22,870 bases of DNA from an uncultured bacterium (GTDB lineage Bacteria > Bacillota > Clostridia > Lachnospirales > Lachnospiraceae), in NCBI GenBank assembly GCA_905214955.1, contig CAJMON010000055.1, forward strand, positions 1 to 22,870. The letters run 5' to 3'. Positions 1 through 7,816 of the stretch are shown here, piece after piece. A program made the translations under genes and the position numbers. Each line of letters starts with the position of its first letter. Position 1 is the first letter of the stretch. Below the pieces are notes generated by a model. It saw only the letters and a program-made list of their open reading frames with translations, searched no databases and was not told where the DNA came from.

Positions 1-40
1 AAGAAGGAGGACGTCCCCGGGCAGGGATGTCCTCCTTCTT
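1..40. terminator. Terminator hairpin downstream of argG
   Basis: A 17-bp stem (1-17 with 24-40, one G-T pair) closes a 6-nt loop. It lies 22 bases past the argG stop codon. On the plus strand it is followed by TTTT. On the minus strand, the argG direction, an A-run precedes the stem, and the T-run that should follow lies outside the window. It may terminate both ways, serving argG and a gene to the left. Confidence 0.85.
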
Positions 41-62
41 TTAAAGAGAAGTGAATGAAAAA

Positions 63-1289
63 TTAGTTGTTCTTCTTGGATACTTCTGCAAGCTTCATAG
101 CGCGGACTTTTAACGGAAGACCAAACAGGGTGATGAAGCCGCTGGCATCGTGATGGTCGTACATATCTCCGGTGGTGAAAGAAGCCAGAGATTCGTTGTA
201 CAGGCTGTAAGGAGAAGTAGTGCCGGCTTTGATGATATTTCCTTTGTACAGCTTGAATTTTACTTCGCCGGTCACATATTCCTGGGTCACATCCATGAAT
301 GCCTGGATGGCTTCACGAAGCGGGGTAAACCATTTTCCTTCGTAAACAACCTGCGCAAACTGGCTGCCCAGTTTCTTCTTGGCTTCCATAGTGTCACGGT
401 CAAGAATCAGCTCTTCCAGCTGCTCGTGGGCTGCCATCAGAATGGTTCCGCCCGGAGTTTCATAAACACCGCGGGACTTCATACCTACGACACGGTTTTC
501 AACGATGTCGATGATGCCGATGCCATGTTTTCCGCCAAGGGTATTTAACTCGGTAATGATCTCAGAAACTTTCATTTCCTTGCCATTTAAGGAAGTCGGA
601 ATACCTTTTTCAAAAGTCATGGTAACGAACTCGCCCTCATCCGGAGCTTTTTCAGGCGGTACGCTTAATACCAGCATGTCATCGTAGTTGGGCATGTTGG
701 CAGGATCTTCCAGTTCCAGTCCTTCATGGCTGATGTGCCACAGGTTCCGGTCACGGCTGTAGCTGTGCTTGGAATCGAAAGGCAGGTCAATGCCATGTTT
801 CTGGCAGAATTCAATCTCATCTTCACGGGACTGCATGGTCCATACATCAGTCATTCTCCAGGGAGCAATGATCTTTAAATCTGGAGCCAGAGCGCGGATG
901 CTCAGTTCAAAACGGATCTGGTCATTTCCTTTTCCGGTAGCACCGTGGCAGATGGCAGATGCATTTTCTTTCCGTGCAATCTCTACCAGACGTTTTGCGA
1001 TAGCCGGACGAGCCATGGAAGTACCTAACAGATACTTATGCTCATAAACAGCGCCTGCTTTTACACAGGGCATTACGTAGTTGTCACAGAAATCATCAAT
1101 GATATTTTCAATGTATAATTTGGAAGCACCGGACAATTTTGCCCGTTCTTCCAGGCCGTCCAGCTCATTTCCCTGTCCGCAGTCTACGCAGCAGCAGATG
1201 ACATCGTAGTTGAAGGTTTCCTTCAGCCAGGGGATAATCGCGGTGGTATCCAGACCGCCTGAGTATGCTAAAACGACTTTCTCTTTCAT
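63..1289 (-). CDS. argG: Argininosuccinate synthase
   Basis: Joins citrulline and aspartate to argininosuccinate using ATP, the next-to-last step of arginine synthesis in the cytoplasm. The 408-residue product has the usual length. The N-terminal ATP-pyrophosphatase loop YSGGLDTT is at residues 9-16, and the family block HGATGKGNDQIRFE is at 115-128. The ATG at 1289 is preceded by AAGGAGG (read on the minus strand, 1298-1304), which fixes the start. It is transcribed away from the argCJBD operon, and both share the control region 1290-1691. argH, its usual partner, is not in the window. The promoter and ARG-box-like sites upstream suggest arginine repression by ArgR, which is an inference. 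Confidence 0.97.
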   Translation of the reverse strand: MKEKVVLAYSGGLDTTAIIPWLKETFNYDVICCCVDCGQGNELDGLEERAKLSGASKLYIENIIDDFCDNYVMPCVKAGAVYEHKYLLGTSMARPAIAKRLVEIARKENASAICHGATGKGNDQIRFELSIRALAPDLKIIAPWRMTDVWTMQSREDEIEFCQKHGIDLPFDSKHSYSRDRNLWHISHEGLELEDPANMPNYDDMLVLSVPPEKAPDEGEFVTMTFEKGIPTSLNGKEMKVSEIITELNTLGGKHGIGIIDIVENRVVGMKSRGVYETPGGTILMAAHEQLEELILDRDTMEAKKKLGSQFAQVVYEGKWFTPLREAIQAFMDVTQEYVTGEVKFKLYKGNIIKAGTTSPYSLYNESLASFTTGDMYDHHDASGFITLFGLPLKVRAMKLAEVSKKNN

Positions 1290-1333
1290 GGTGTGTTCCT
1301 CCTTAACGTCTTGAACGTTGTTTTATCCTATTT

Positions 1334-1362
1334 ACTATACATCAATTATCATATTTATGCAA
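1334..1362 (-). promoter_or_regulatory. Probable argG promoter (sigma-A type)
   Basis: On the minus strand TTGCAT (1357-1362) and TATAGT (1334-1339) are separated by exactly 17 bp. Both are close to the TTGACA / TATAAT consensus. Transcription would start near 1327, giving a leader of about 40 nt before the argG ATG. Confidence 0.7.
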
Positions 1363-1398
1363 GCAGAAATCCGTACTTTGTGAAAGATGCAAAAATAA

Positions 1399-1433
1399 TT
1401 GAATATTATTCGAATAAAATGTATAAATATTCG
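1399..1433. promoter_or_regulatory. Tandem ARG-box-like operators
   Basis: Two AT-rich sites share ATTCGAA (1408-1414 and 1429-1435), exactly 21 bp apart. The second, TGTATAAATATTCG (1420-1433), fits 12 of 14 positions of the ArgR core TGAATWWWWATTCA. The first has TGAAT and ATTCG halves (1400-1412) but a 3-bp spacer. ARG boxes in tandem at about 21 bp centre to centre are the known binding arrangement for ArgR hexamers. The sites lie upstream of both the argG and the argC promoters, so one operator could control both. ArgR binding is inferred. Confidence 0.55.
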
Positions 1434-1443
1434 AAAGAAATGC

Positions 1444-1472
1444 TTTACAGCTCAAAAAAAGTAGTATATGAT
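1444..1472 (+). promoter_or_regulatory. Probable argCJBD promoter (sigma-A type)
   Basis: TTTACA (1444-1449) and TATGAT (1467-1472) are separated by exactly 17 bp. Transcription would begin near 1479, leaving a leader of about 210 nt before argC. The whole stem-closed element at 1490-1650 would then be part of the transcript. Confidence 0.65.
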
Positions 1473-1489
1473 GTTCATAAGGTTCAACT

Positions 1490-1650
1490 AGTGTACTGTA
1501 TCGTTCACTTTCAGTATAATAACGCGGAATGAATTTTTATTCTGTAAGGCGGAGGAATAAGGCGATGCGGTGGCATCATCGATTGACGACAACGCAGCAT
1601 ATGAAAATTCAGGCAAGTTTTTATGCGAAATGTGAGTGAGACAGTACACT
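1490..1650 (+). repeat. Stem-closed leader element, copy A of a dispersed intergenic family
   Basis: The ends form an inverted repeat: AGTGTACTGTATCGTTCAC (1490-1508) pairs with 1632-1650 in 18 of 19 positions, two of them G-U. Smaller hairpins are possible inside (1537-1542 with 1555-1560; 1564-1568 with 1573-1577; 1597-1601 with 1622-1626). Ordered motifs GGCGGAG (1548), ATGCGGT (1565), CGAAA, GTGAGTGAG (1632) and AGTACAC (1643) recur in the same order upstream of the UDP-glucose dehydrogenase gene at 22406-22480. It lies 41 bp before argC, inside the predicted leader. It could be a structured cis-acting RNA or a small non-autonomous mobile repeat. I do not recognise the family. Confidence 0.6.
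1530..1543. promoter_or_regulatory. ARG-box-like site in argC leader
   Basis: TGAATTTTTATTCT matches 13 of 14 positions of the ArgR core TGAATWWWWATTCA. It lies about 50 bp downstream of the predicted argC transcription start, where a bound repressor could block elongation or pair with the upstream operators by looping. It also lies inside repeat copy A, and the second copy of that repeat lacks it. It may therefore be chance in AT-rich DNA. Confidence 0.5.
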
Positions 1651-1691
1651 GGGCTAAATTTTGGATGTATATTTAAAAAGGAGTACGGAAA

Positions 1692-2732
1692 ATGATAAAA
1701 GCAGGTATTATCGGAGCAACAGGTTATGCAGGAAATGAAATCGTGCGTCTTCTTCTTGGACATAAAAATGTAGAGATTAAATGGCTGGGTTCCAGAAGTT
1801 ACATTGACCAGCGTTACAGCAGTGTATATCAGAACATGTTCCGCCTCGTAGATGCAGCGTGCATGGATGACAATATGGAGGCACTGGCAGATGAGGTGGA
1901 TGTGATTTTTACGGCAACTCCCCAGGGACTGTGCGTTTCTCTTGTCAATGAAGGAATTCTTTCCAAGGCAAAGGTTATCGATCTGAGCGCGGATTTCCGG
2001 ATCAAGGATGTGAAAGTGTATGAAGAGTGGTACGGCATTGAGCATAAGGCACCCCAGTTTATTGAAGAAGCAGTGTACGGACTGTGTGAGATCAACAGGG
2101 AAGCCATTAAGAAAGCCAGACTCATTGCCAATCCTGGATGTTATCCAACCTGCAGCACCCTGTCTATTTATCCAGCCGTGAAAGAAGGGCTGATTGATCC
2201 GGATACCATTATCATTGATGCAAAATCCGGTACTTCCGGAGCAGGAAGAGGGGCAAAAGTGGCCAACCTGTACTGCGAAGTGAATGAAAATATCAAAGCT
2301 TACGGCGTTGCCAGTCACAGACATACACCGGAGATTGAGGAACAGTTAGGATATGCGGCAGGAAAAGAAATCCGTTTAAATTTCACGCCTCATCTGGTAC
2401 CCATGAACCGTGGCATTCTGGTGACTGCCTATGCAAGCCTTGCAAAAGACGTTACATACGAAGAAGTAAAGGCTGTTTATGATAAATATTATGAAAATGA
2501 ACAGTTTGTCCGCGTTCTGGATGCGGGTGTCTGCCCGGAAACCAAGTGGGTGGAAGGCAGCAATTATGTGGATGTGAACTTTAAGATTGATCCGAGAACC
2601 CACCGCCTGATTATGATGGGTGCCATGGACAATCTGGTAAAAGGTGCGGCAGGACAGGCTGTGCAGAATATGAACCTGCTGTTTGGGTTCCCGGAAAACG
2701 AAGGTCTGCTTCAGGCTCCTATGTTTCCGTAA
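1692..2732 (+). CDS. argC: N-acetyl-gamma-glutamyl-phosphate reductase
   Basis: Reduces N-acetylglutamyl phosphate to the semialdehyde with NADPH, the third step toward ornithine. The 346-residue protein has the normal length. The nucleotide-binding GATGYAG is at residues 8-14 and the catalytic cysteine is C150 in ANPGCYPT. A late histidine-containing segment SHRHTPEIEEQL follows, typical of the family. AAGGAG (1678-1683) eight bases before the ATG supports the start. It is the first gene of argC-argJ-argB-argD, in pathway-cluster order typical of Firmicutes. The leader carries the promoter, ARG-box-like sites and stem element listed separately. Confidence 0.97.
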   Translation: MIKAGIIGATGYAGNEIVRLLLGHKNVEIKWLGSRSYIDQRYSSVYQNMFRLVDAACMDDNMEALADEVDVIFTATPQGLCVSLVNEGILSKAKVIDLSADFRIKDVKVYEEWYGIEHKAPQFIEEAVYGLCEINREAIKKARLIANPGCYPTCSTLSIYPAVKEGLIDPDTIIIDAKSGTSGAGRGAKVANLYCEVNENIKAYGVASHRHTPEIEEQLGYAAGKEIRLNFTPHLVPMNRGILVTAYASLAKDVTYEEVKAVYDKYYENEQFVRVLDAGVCPETKWVEGSNYVDVNFKIDPRTHRLIMMGAMDNLVKGAAGQAVQNMNLLFGFPENEGLLQAPMFP

Positions 2733-2776
2733 AGCAGTAGAGAATTTGAAAATACCCCAGAGAGGAAGAAAGATTT

Positions 2777-4003
2777 ATGAAAATCGTTGAGAAAAAAGGC
2801 GGCGTAACAGCTGCACAGGGATTTAAAGCCATGGGCATCCGGGCAGGCATCAAAAAAGACCGAAAAGATATGGCCATGGTAGTCAGTGAAAACGTATGTG
2901 CATGTGCCGGCACCTTTACCACCAATGTGGTAAAAGCGGCACCGGTGAAATGGGATTCCAGAATTGTCCATGAATTTCACAGGGCAAAGGCCGTGGTGGT
3001 AAACAGCGGTGTGGCCAATGCATGTACCGGCCAAGAAGGATACGGATACTGTCAGGAAACCGCCAAGAAAGCGGCAGAGCTTCTGGATGTATCTGAAGAT
3101 GAGATTTTAGTAGCCTCCACCGGTGTCATCGGCCGCCAGATTCCCATTGACCTGATTAAAAAAGGTGTGGAAACCATGGTGCCTATGGTGTCAGATTCTC
3201 TGGAAGCAGGCACGCTGGCAGCAGAGTCCATTATGACTACAGATACCATCAAAAAAGAAGTGGCAGTGGAAGTAGAAATCGGCGGAAAGATGGTTACCAT
3301 CGGCGGCATGAGTAAGGGTTCCGGCATGATTCATCCCAACATGTGCACCATGCTGGCATTTTTGACCACTGACGCGGCCATTTCCCCTGAAATGCTCCAG
3401 AAAGCCTTAAGTGCAGATATTCAGGATACCTACAACATGATTTCCGTGGATGGCGATACCTCCACCAACGATACAGTTCTCCTATTGGCCAATGGAAAAG
3501 CTGGAAATCCGGAGATTACGGAAGAAAATGAAGATTACAAGGCGTTTGCCAAGGCGCTGAATTACGTGAATACCACCCTGGCAAAGAAAATGGCAGGAGA
3601 CGGAGAGGGAGCTACCGCGCTTTTCGAATGCAAAGTGATCCATGCAGCCTCTGTAAAGGAAGCAAAGATCCTGGCAAAATCCGTCATTACCTCCAGCCTG
3701 ACAAAGGCAGCCATTTACGGACACGATGCCAACTGGGGACGAATCCTGTGTGCCCTGGGATATTCCGGGGTAACCTTTGATCCGGAAAAGGTTGATCTGT
3801 ATTTTGAAAGCGCTGCAGGAAAGCTGAAGATCATTGAAAATGGCGTGGATACCGGCTATAGCGAAGAAGAAGCCACCAAGATTCTTTCTGAAAAAGAAGT
3901 CACAGCCATTGCAGATATGAAAATGGGAGAAGCCAGCGCCACAGCCTGGGGCTGCGATCTGACCTATGATTATGTAAAGATCAATGCGGATTACCGTTCC
4001 TGA
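2777..4003 (+). CDS. argJ: Bifunctional ornithine acetyltransferase / N-acetylglutamate synthase
   Basis: Moves the acetyl group from N-acetylornithine to glutamate (and may use acetyl-CoA), making the pathway cyclic. The 408-residue precursor should cut itself before the conserved threonine of KGSGMIHPNMCTML; here this is T191, which becomes the N-terminal nucleophile of the beta chain. The residue before the cut is C190, where the common form has alanine. STGVIGR at 114-120 and the conserved C-terminal ATAWGCDLTYDYVKINADY block are present. A GAGGAA ribosome site precedes the ATG at 2777. The gap from argC is 44 bp. Whether it is truly bifunctional (synthase as well) cannot be read from sequence; no separate argA is seen here. 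Confidence 0.96.
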   Translation: MKIVEKKGGVTAAQGFKAMGIRAGIKKDRKDMAMVVSENVCACAGTFTTNVVKAAPVKWDSRIVHEFHRAKAVVVNSGVANACTGQEGYGYCQETAKKAAELLDVSEDEILVASTGVIGRQIPIDLIKKGVETMVPMVSDSLEAGTLAAESIMTTDTIKKEVAVEVEIGGKMVTIGGMSKGSGMIHPNMCTMLAFLTTDAAISPEMLQKALSADIQDTYNMISVDGDTSTNDTVLLLANGKAGNPEITEENEDYKAFAKALNYVNTTLAKKMAGDGEGATALFECKVIHAASVKEAKILAKSVITSSLTKAAIYGHDANWGRILCALGYSGVTFDPEKVDLYFESAAGKLKIIENGVDTGYSEEEATKILSEKEVTAIADMKMGEASATAWGCDLTYDYVKINADYRS

Positions 4004-4052
4004 TGGAAAAAAGGCAGATTGAAAAACGATAAGAAAACAGGAGAGACAGACG

Positions 4053-4952
4053 ATGGAAACAATGGAAAACTGGATTCAGAAAGCGAATGTACTGAATGAG
4101 GCTCTGCCCTACATCCAGCGCTTTCAGGGAAAAATTATTGTGGTAAAATACGGCGGAAGTGCCATGGTAGACCATGAATTAAAGAAAAATGTGATCCGGG
4201 ACGTGGCACTGTTAAAGCTGGTAGGATTTCGGCCCATCATTGTACACGGTGGCGGAAAAGAGATTACCAAATGGGTAAATAAAGTAGGTCTGGAGACCAA
4301 TTTTGTCAATGGCCTGCGTGTGACCGACAAAGATACCATGGAAGTGGCTGAAATGGTGCTGAACAAAGTAAACAAAGGCCTGGTTTCCATGATGGAAAAA
4401 GTAGGTGTGAAAGCCGTTGGAATCAGCGGAAAAGATGGTTCTCTTCTGAAAGTGGAGAAAAAACTTTCCGGTGGAAAAGACATTGGATTTGTAGGAGAAG
4501 TCAAACAGGTGAATACCGAGCTTCTGGAAACTCTCCTGGACAGCGGATTTGTTCCGGTGATCTGCCCGGTAGGCTCTGATGATGAATACCATTCTTACAA
4601 TGTGAATGCGGATGACGCAGCCTGTGCAGTGGCTTCCGCAATGGAAGCAGCAAAACTGGCATTTTTGACAGATATCGAGGGCGTTTACCGGGATCCTTTA
4701 GACAAGTCCAGCCTGATTTCTGAACTGACCGTTCCGGAAGCAGAGGAGCTTTTAGCCAGCGGAAATGTAGGAGGCGGAATGCTTCCAAAAATCCGCAACT
4801 GTGTGGATGCCATCAACGCAGGTGTTTCCAGAGTCCACATTCTGGACGGACGGCTTCCCCACTGCCTGCTGCTGGAGTTCTTTACAAACAAAGGTGTGGG
4901 CACGGCGATTATTGGAGACGAGGAGGAACGGTATTATGAAAAAAATGAATGA
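4053..4952 (+). CDS. argB: Acetylglutamate kinase
   Basis: Phosphorylates N-acetylglutamate with ATP, the second step of the pathway. The 299-residue protein has the amino-acid-kinase motifs VKYGGSAM (31-38) and HGGGKE (65-70), and the C-terminal GGGMLPKI substrate/ATP region. About 25 residues precede the first strand and look like an extra N-terminal helix. In known enzymes this helix builds arginine-inhibited hexamers, so feedback inhibition by arginine is likely (inference). The ATG at 4053 has AGGAG nine bases upstream; an in-frame ATG at 4062 is farther from it. The 3' end overlaps argD by 17 bp, suggesting translational coupling. Confidence 0.97.
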   Translation: METMENWIQKANVLNEALPYIQRFQGKIIVVKYGGSAMVDHELKKNVIRDVALLKLVGFRPIIVHGGGKEITKWVNKVGLETNFVNGLRVTDKDTMEVAEMVLNKVNKGLVSMMEKVGVKAVGISGKDGSLLKVEKKLSGGKDIGFVGEVKQVNTELLETLLDSGFVPVICPVGSDDEYHSYNVNADDAACAVASAMEAAKLAFLTDIEGVYRDPLDKSSLISELTVPEAEELLASGNVGGGMLPKIRNCVDAINAGVSRVHILDGRLPHCLLLEFFTNKGVGTAIIGDEEERYYEKNE

Positions 4953-6126
4953 GTATATGGAAGAAGCAGAGCAGGTAGTTCTGCATACCTATAACCGTTT
5001 CCCGGTGGTATTGGACAAGGGAGAAGGCGTTTACCTGACGGATACTGAAGGAAAAAAATATCTGGATTTCGGTGCAGGAATCGCTGTGTTTGCCCTGGGA
5101 TACCACTATCAGGATTACGATGAAGCCCTGAAAAATCAGGTGGATAAGCTGCTTCACACATCCAACTTGTATTACAATGTGCCCATGATTGAAGCGGCAG
5201 AAAAACTGGTGAAAGCCAGCAGCATGAGCAAGGTGTTTTTTACCAACAGCGGTACCGAAGCCATTGAGGGCGCCATCAAAGCTGCCAGAAAATATGCCTG
5301 GAACAAGGATCATCATACAGACCATGAAATCATTGCCATGAATCATTCCTTTCATGGAAGAAGCGTGGGAGCCCTTTCTGTAACCGGAAATCCCCACTAC
5401 CAGGAAGCATTCAAGCCTCTCATGGGCGGCGTAAAATTTGCAGATTTTAATGATTTAGACAGCGTGAAAGCCTGTGTTACCGACAAAACCTGTGCCATCA
5501 TTTTGGAGACTGTTCAGGGGGAAGGCGGCATTTATCCTGCAGATCCGGACTTTTTAAAGGGTGTCAAACAGATCTGTGAGGAGAAGGATATTTTGCTGAT
5601 TTTAGATGAAATCCAGTGCGGCATGGGCCGGACCGGCAGCCTGTTTGCATGGCAGGATTACGGCGTAAAGCCGGATATTATGACCTGTGCAAAAGCTCTT
5701 GGCTGCGGCGTTCCGGTGGGAGCCTTTGTGCTGAATGAAAAAGCAGCAGCATCTTCTCTGGTGCCTGGAGACCATGGAACCACCTACGGCGGAAATCCTT
5801 TCGCCTGCGCGGCAGTGTCCAAAGTCTTTGACCTGTTTGAAAAGAACCACATTGTAGAGCATGTAAAAGAGACAGCTCCTTACTTTGAAAAGCGCCTGGA
5901 TGAACTGGTAGAAAAATATGATTTCCTTGAAACAAGAAGAGGAAAAGGCTTCATGCAGGGTCTGGTAGTGAGCGGCAGACCGGTAGGGGAGATTGTGAAA
6001 AAAGCTCTGGAAAATGGCCTGATTGTGCTGTCAGCAGGCAGCGATGTGCTGCGCCTGGTGCCGCCTTTGGTGATTGAAAAAGAAGACATCGATGAGATGG
6101 TGAAGAGACTGGAAGCAAGCTTCTAA
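4936..6126 (+). CDS. argD: Acetylornithine aminotransferase
   Basis: PLP enzyme converting N-acetylglutamate semialdehyde and glutamate to N-acetylornithine. The 396-residue product starts at the ATG at 4936, nine bases after AGGAGG (4921-4926). The reading frame is open further upstream, but that part is antisense-free shadow of argB. Class III aminotransferase landmarks: SGTEA (105-109), LDEIQCGMGRTG (223-234) with the cofactor-ring aspartate, and the PLP lysine K253 in MTCAKALGCG. It overlaps argB by 17 bp. It is the last gene of the operon; a terminator follows 25 bp after the stop codon. Related enzymes act on GABA or ornithine, but context fixes the role. Confidence 0.96.
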   Translation: MKKMNEYMEEAEQVVLHTYNRFPVVLDKGEGVYLTDTEGKKYLDFGAGIAVFALGYHYQDYDEALKNQVDKLLHTSNLYYNVPMIEAAEKLVKASSMSKVFFTNSGTEAIEGAIKAARKYAWNKDHHTDHEIIAMNHSFHGRSVGALSVTGNPHYQEAFKPLMGGVKFADFNDLDSVKACVTDKTCAIILETVQGEGGIYPADPDFLKGVKQICEEKDILLILDEIQCGMGRTGSLFAWQDYGVKPDIMTCAKALGCGVPVGAFVLNEKAAASSLVPGDHGTTYGGNPFACAAVSKVFDLFEKNHIVEHVKETAPYFEKRLDELVEKYDFLETRRGKGFMQGLVVSGRPVGEIVKKALENGLIVLSAGSDVLRLVPPLVIEKEDIDEMVKRLEASF

Positions 6127-6150
6127 AAGGCTTCCCAGAAGAATAAAAAG

Positions 6151-6202
6151 AATGCCTGGTGGGTGGCAGAAACCGTTTTCTGCTGGAACTGCCAGGCATT
6201 TT
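6151..6202 (+). terminator. Terminator of the argCJBD operon
   Basis: AATGCCTGG (6151-6159) pairs with CCAGGCATT (6192-6200), with an inner GCAGAAA / TTTTCTGC stem, followed by TTTTG. It begins 24 bases past the argD stop codon. Confidence 0.85.
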
Positions 6203-6203
6203 G

Positions 6204-6212
6204 TGGTACAAT
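6204..6212 (+). promoter_or_regulatory. Extended -10 promoter for the DUF6864/kinase pair
   Basis: TGGTACAAT is an extended -10 element (TG, one base, TACAAT at 6207-6212) directly after the arg terminator. No good -35 is seen 17 bp upstream. Transcription would begin near 6219, 25 bases before the first gene. Confidence 0.45.
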
Positions 6213-6243
6213 AAGAACAGTTTTTTAACGGCGAGGTGAAAAA

Positions 6244-6606
6244 ATGCAGATAAAATTAAGCTCTCAGAATCAAGAAGTTATTGACCATGGAACCGTGCTT
6301 CTGTTTTCTGAAAATGCGGATTTTACCTTAGAGATTAATTCAGAAGATTTTGAAATGAAGCTGACTGTTCAATTTGAAAAAGATTCTGCAAAAAAACGGA
6401 AAGTCAAAACGGATATTGTGGATAATCACATTATACTGACATGTATTAATTTTTCTGCGTCTGGTACAGGATTGACCACACCGGTACAAATCGCAGTAAT
6501 CAATCACAAAAAGATTTATTTTATGTTTTGGGCATATCAGATTGGAACTGTGGAAAAGTTACCAAAAGTGCGCAAAATAGAATACACATTGTACGCAGAA
6601 GAATAG
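6244..6606 (+). CDS. Small uncharacterised protein, DUF6864-like
   Basis: Function unknown. The 120-residue protein has no signal peptide or membrane segment and alternates short hydrophobic and polar stretches, which suggests an all-beta fold. The stretch NFSASGTGLTTPVQIA (residues about 74-89) followed by KKIYFMFWAYQIG resembles DUF6864 proteins from memory; this should be searched. GAGGTG lies five bases before the ATG. It sits 13 bases before a HipA-like kinase gene on the same strand, so the two are probably co-transcribed. Parts of the gene are only about 30% GC, lower than the arg genes and the kinase, a possible sign of transfer. A partner, inhibitor or substrate of the kinase is a reasonable guess only. 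Confidence 0.75.
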   Translation: MQIKLSSQNQEVIDHGTVLLFSENADFTLEINSEDFEMKLTVQFEKDSAKKRKVKTDIVDNHIILTCINFSASGTGLTTPVQIAVINHKKIYFMFWAYQIGTVEKLPKVRKIEYTLYAEE

Positions 6607-6619
6607 GAATGGTGGCCAA

Positions 6620-7789
6620 GTGAAAAATGGTTTGGTTTTGCAGGTAAACATTACAGACCTGAATGAAAATGATGCAAAGAAAGTCTTAAATACAGATGTG
6701 GTCTGCTATGACATCATGCATGGAGAGAGGAAAGTAGCAGAAATCAGCATGGCTGGAGAAGCGGCTGTTTTAGAGGAAGCTTTTCTGCCCTATGATCTTT
6801 ATCTGGAAGAGGACGAAGAGTTTGATACACGCATCAACAACTTAAATAACTTTTACCACTGGTGTGCTTCCAGAGTGTTGTCTCTTGACAGAAAGTATGC
6901 GAAGGAGATTTTAAACAGCATTGGAATGGCTCAGGCAATGACGGACAAAGACCGTGCCAAAATCTCGTTGTCCTACCACTGCGTATCTCTCACAGATATC
7001 TATTGGGTGAAAAAAAGTGAGGAACAGGTTTCCTACGAGCAGATCAACCTGTATGACAATTCTTTAAATGAAGCCGTGGTAGAGCTTTCTCTGAGGGGAA
7101 AACCCATGACTGTGACCAATCAGGAGCTGGCACCGGATTTATCCACCAAAGGTCTGTTTGCAAAAGCATGGATCCGGCAGGGAAAAGAATTTATTTTGTT
7201 AAAGGACGGCGGAGAGGATGTTGTAAAAAAGGAGCTTCTGGCTAGTAAAATCGGTCAGTGTTTTGATTTTAAACAGGTGAAATACGAAGAGGGATTTTAT
7301 GAGGGGCAGAAAGTAACCAAGAGCGTTCTCATCACTTCCAAAGAATATTCCATGGTTTCCAAAATGGCATTTGAGATCTATGCCCAGAATCATGATTTGA
7401 ATGTGATTGAGGAGTGCCTGCGGCTGGATCAAGAGACGTACTATGGAATGAATATCCTGGATTATCTTGTGGGCAATATTGACCGGCATCCGGAAAACTG
7501 GGGATTCCTGGTGGATAACCGAACCAATGAATGCGTTTCTCTGTATCCCATTATGGATTTTAACCAGAGCTTTGGAAGCTATGATACCTTGGATGGGGCA
7601 GGCTGCCAGACGGTATATCCGGAAAGAAAGACACAGAGGGAGGCCGCAGTGGAAGCCGTGAAAGCGGTGGGATTTTCAGGTCATCAGATGAAAGAAATCG
7701 CAGGGGATTTCTTTGCGGATGCGCCGGAATGGAAAGAGATGTTTTTTAGAAGATATGAAGAATTAAAAAAGGCCGCAGGCGGCCTGTAA
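6620..7789 (+). CDS. HipA-like protein kinase
   Basis: Probable serine/threonine protein kinase of the HipA / CtkA type (PI3K-like fold). The 389-residue protein has a putative ATP-binding lysine in FILLKDG (K195), a helix glutamate in KKELLASK (E205), the catalytic loop GNIDRHPENWGF (D288, N293) and the metal-binding MDFNQSF (D313). The first ~165 residues match nothing I recognise. The start is GTG at 6620; the nearest ATG is out of frame. Upstream AGGA and GGTGG are weak ribosome sites, so expression may depend on the preceding gene. No helix-turn-helix HipB partner is present. The substrate is unknown; toxin, phage defence or signalling roles are all possible. Confidence 0.8.
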   Translation: MKNGLVLQVNITDLNENDAKKVLNTDVVCYDIMHGERKVAEISMAGEAAVLEEAFLPYDLYLEEDEEFDTRINNLNNFYHWCASRVLSLDRKYAKEILNSIGMAQAMTDKDRAKISLSYHCVSLTDIYWVKKSEEQVSYEQINLYDNSLNEAVVELSLRGKPMTVTNQELAPDLSTKGLFAKAWIRQGKEFILLKDGGEDVVKKELLASKIGQCFDFKQVKYEEGFYEGQKVTKSVLITSKEYSMVSKMAFEIYAQNHDLNVIEECLRLDQETYYGMNILDYLVGNIDRHPENWGFLVDNRTNECVSLYPIMDFNQSFGSYDTLDGAGCQTVYPERKTQREAAVEAVKAVGFSGHQMKEIAGDFFADAPEWKEMFFRRYEELKKAAGGL

Positions 7790-7816
7790 ATCCGGTACAT
7801 TTCCGGTATAAAACCC

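Noticed and set aside
1515..1520. TATAAT as the argC promoter -10
   Set aside because: The hexamer is perfect, but no -35 lies at proper spacing; TTTACA-17-TATGAT at 1444-1472 is better. A secondary start cannot be excluded.
1293..1532. 79-codon plus-strand frame in the argG-argC gap
   Set aside because: No ribosome site, AT-rich Tyr/Asn/Ile composition, and it spans both promoters and operators.
1488..2324. 278-codon open frame on the minus strand opposite argC
   Set aside because: It lies antisense to a clear argC gene, has a Cys/His/Phe-rich composition typical of antisense frames, and ends inside the intergenic repeat.
4801..4935. Upstream extension of argD
   Set aside because: It overlaps argB, shows no aminotransferase homology, and the ATG at 4936 has a perfect ribosome site.
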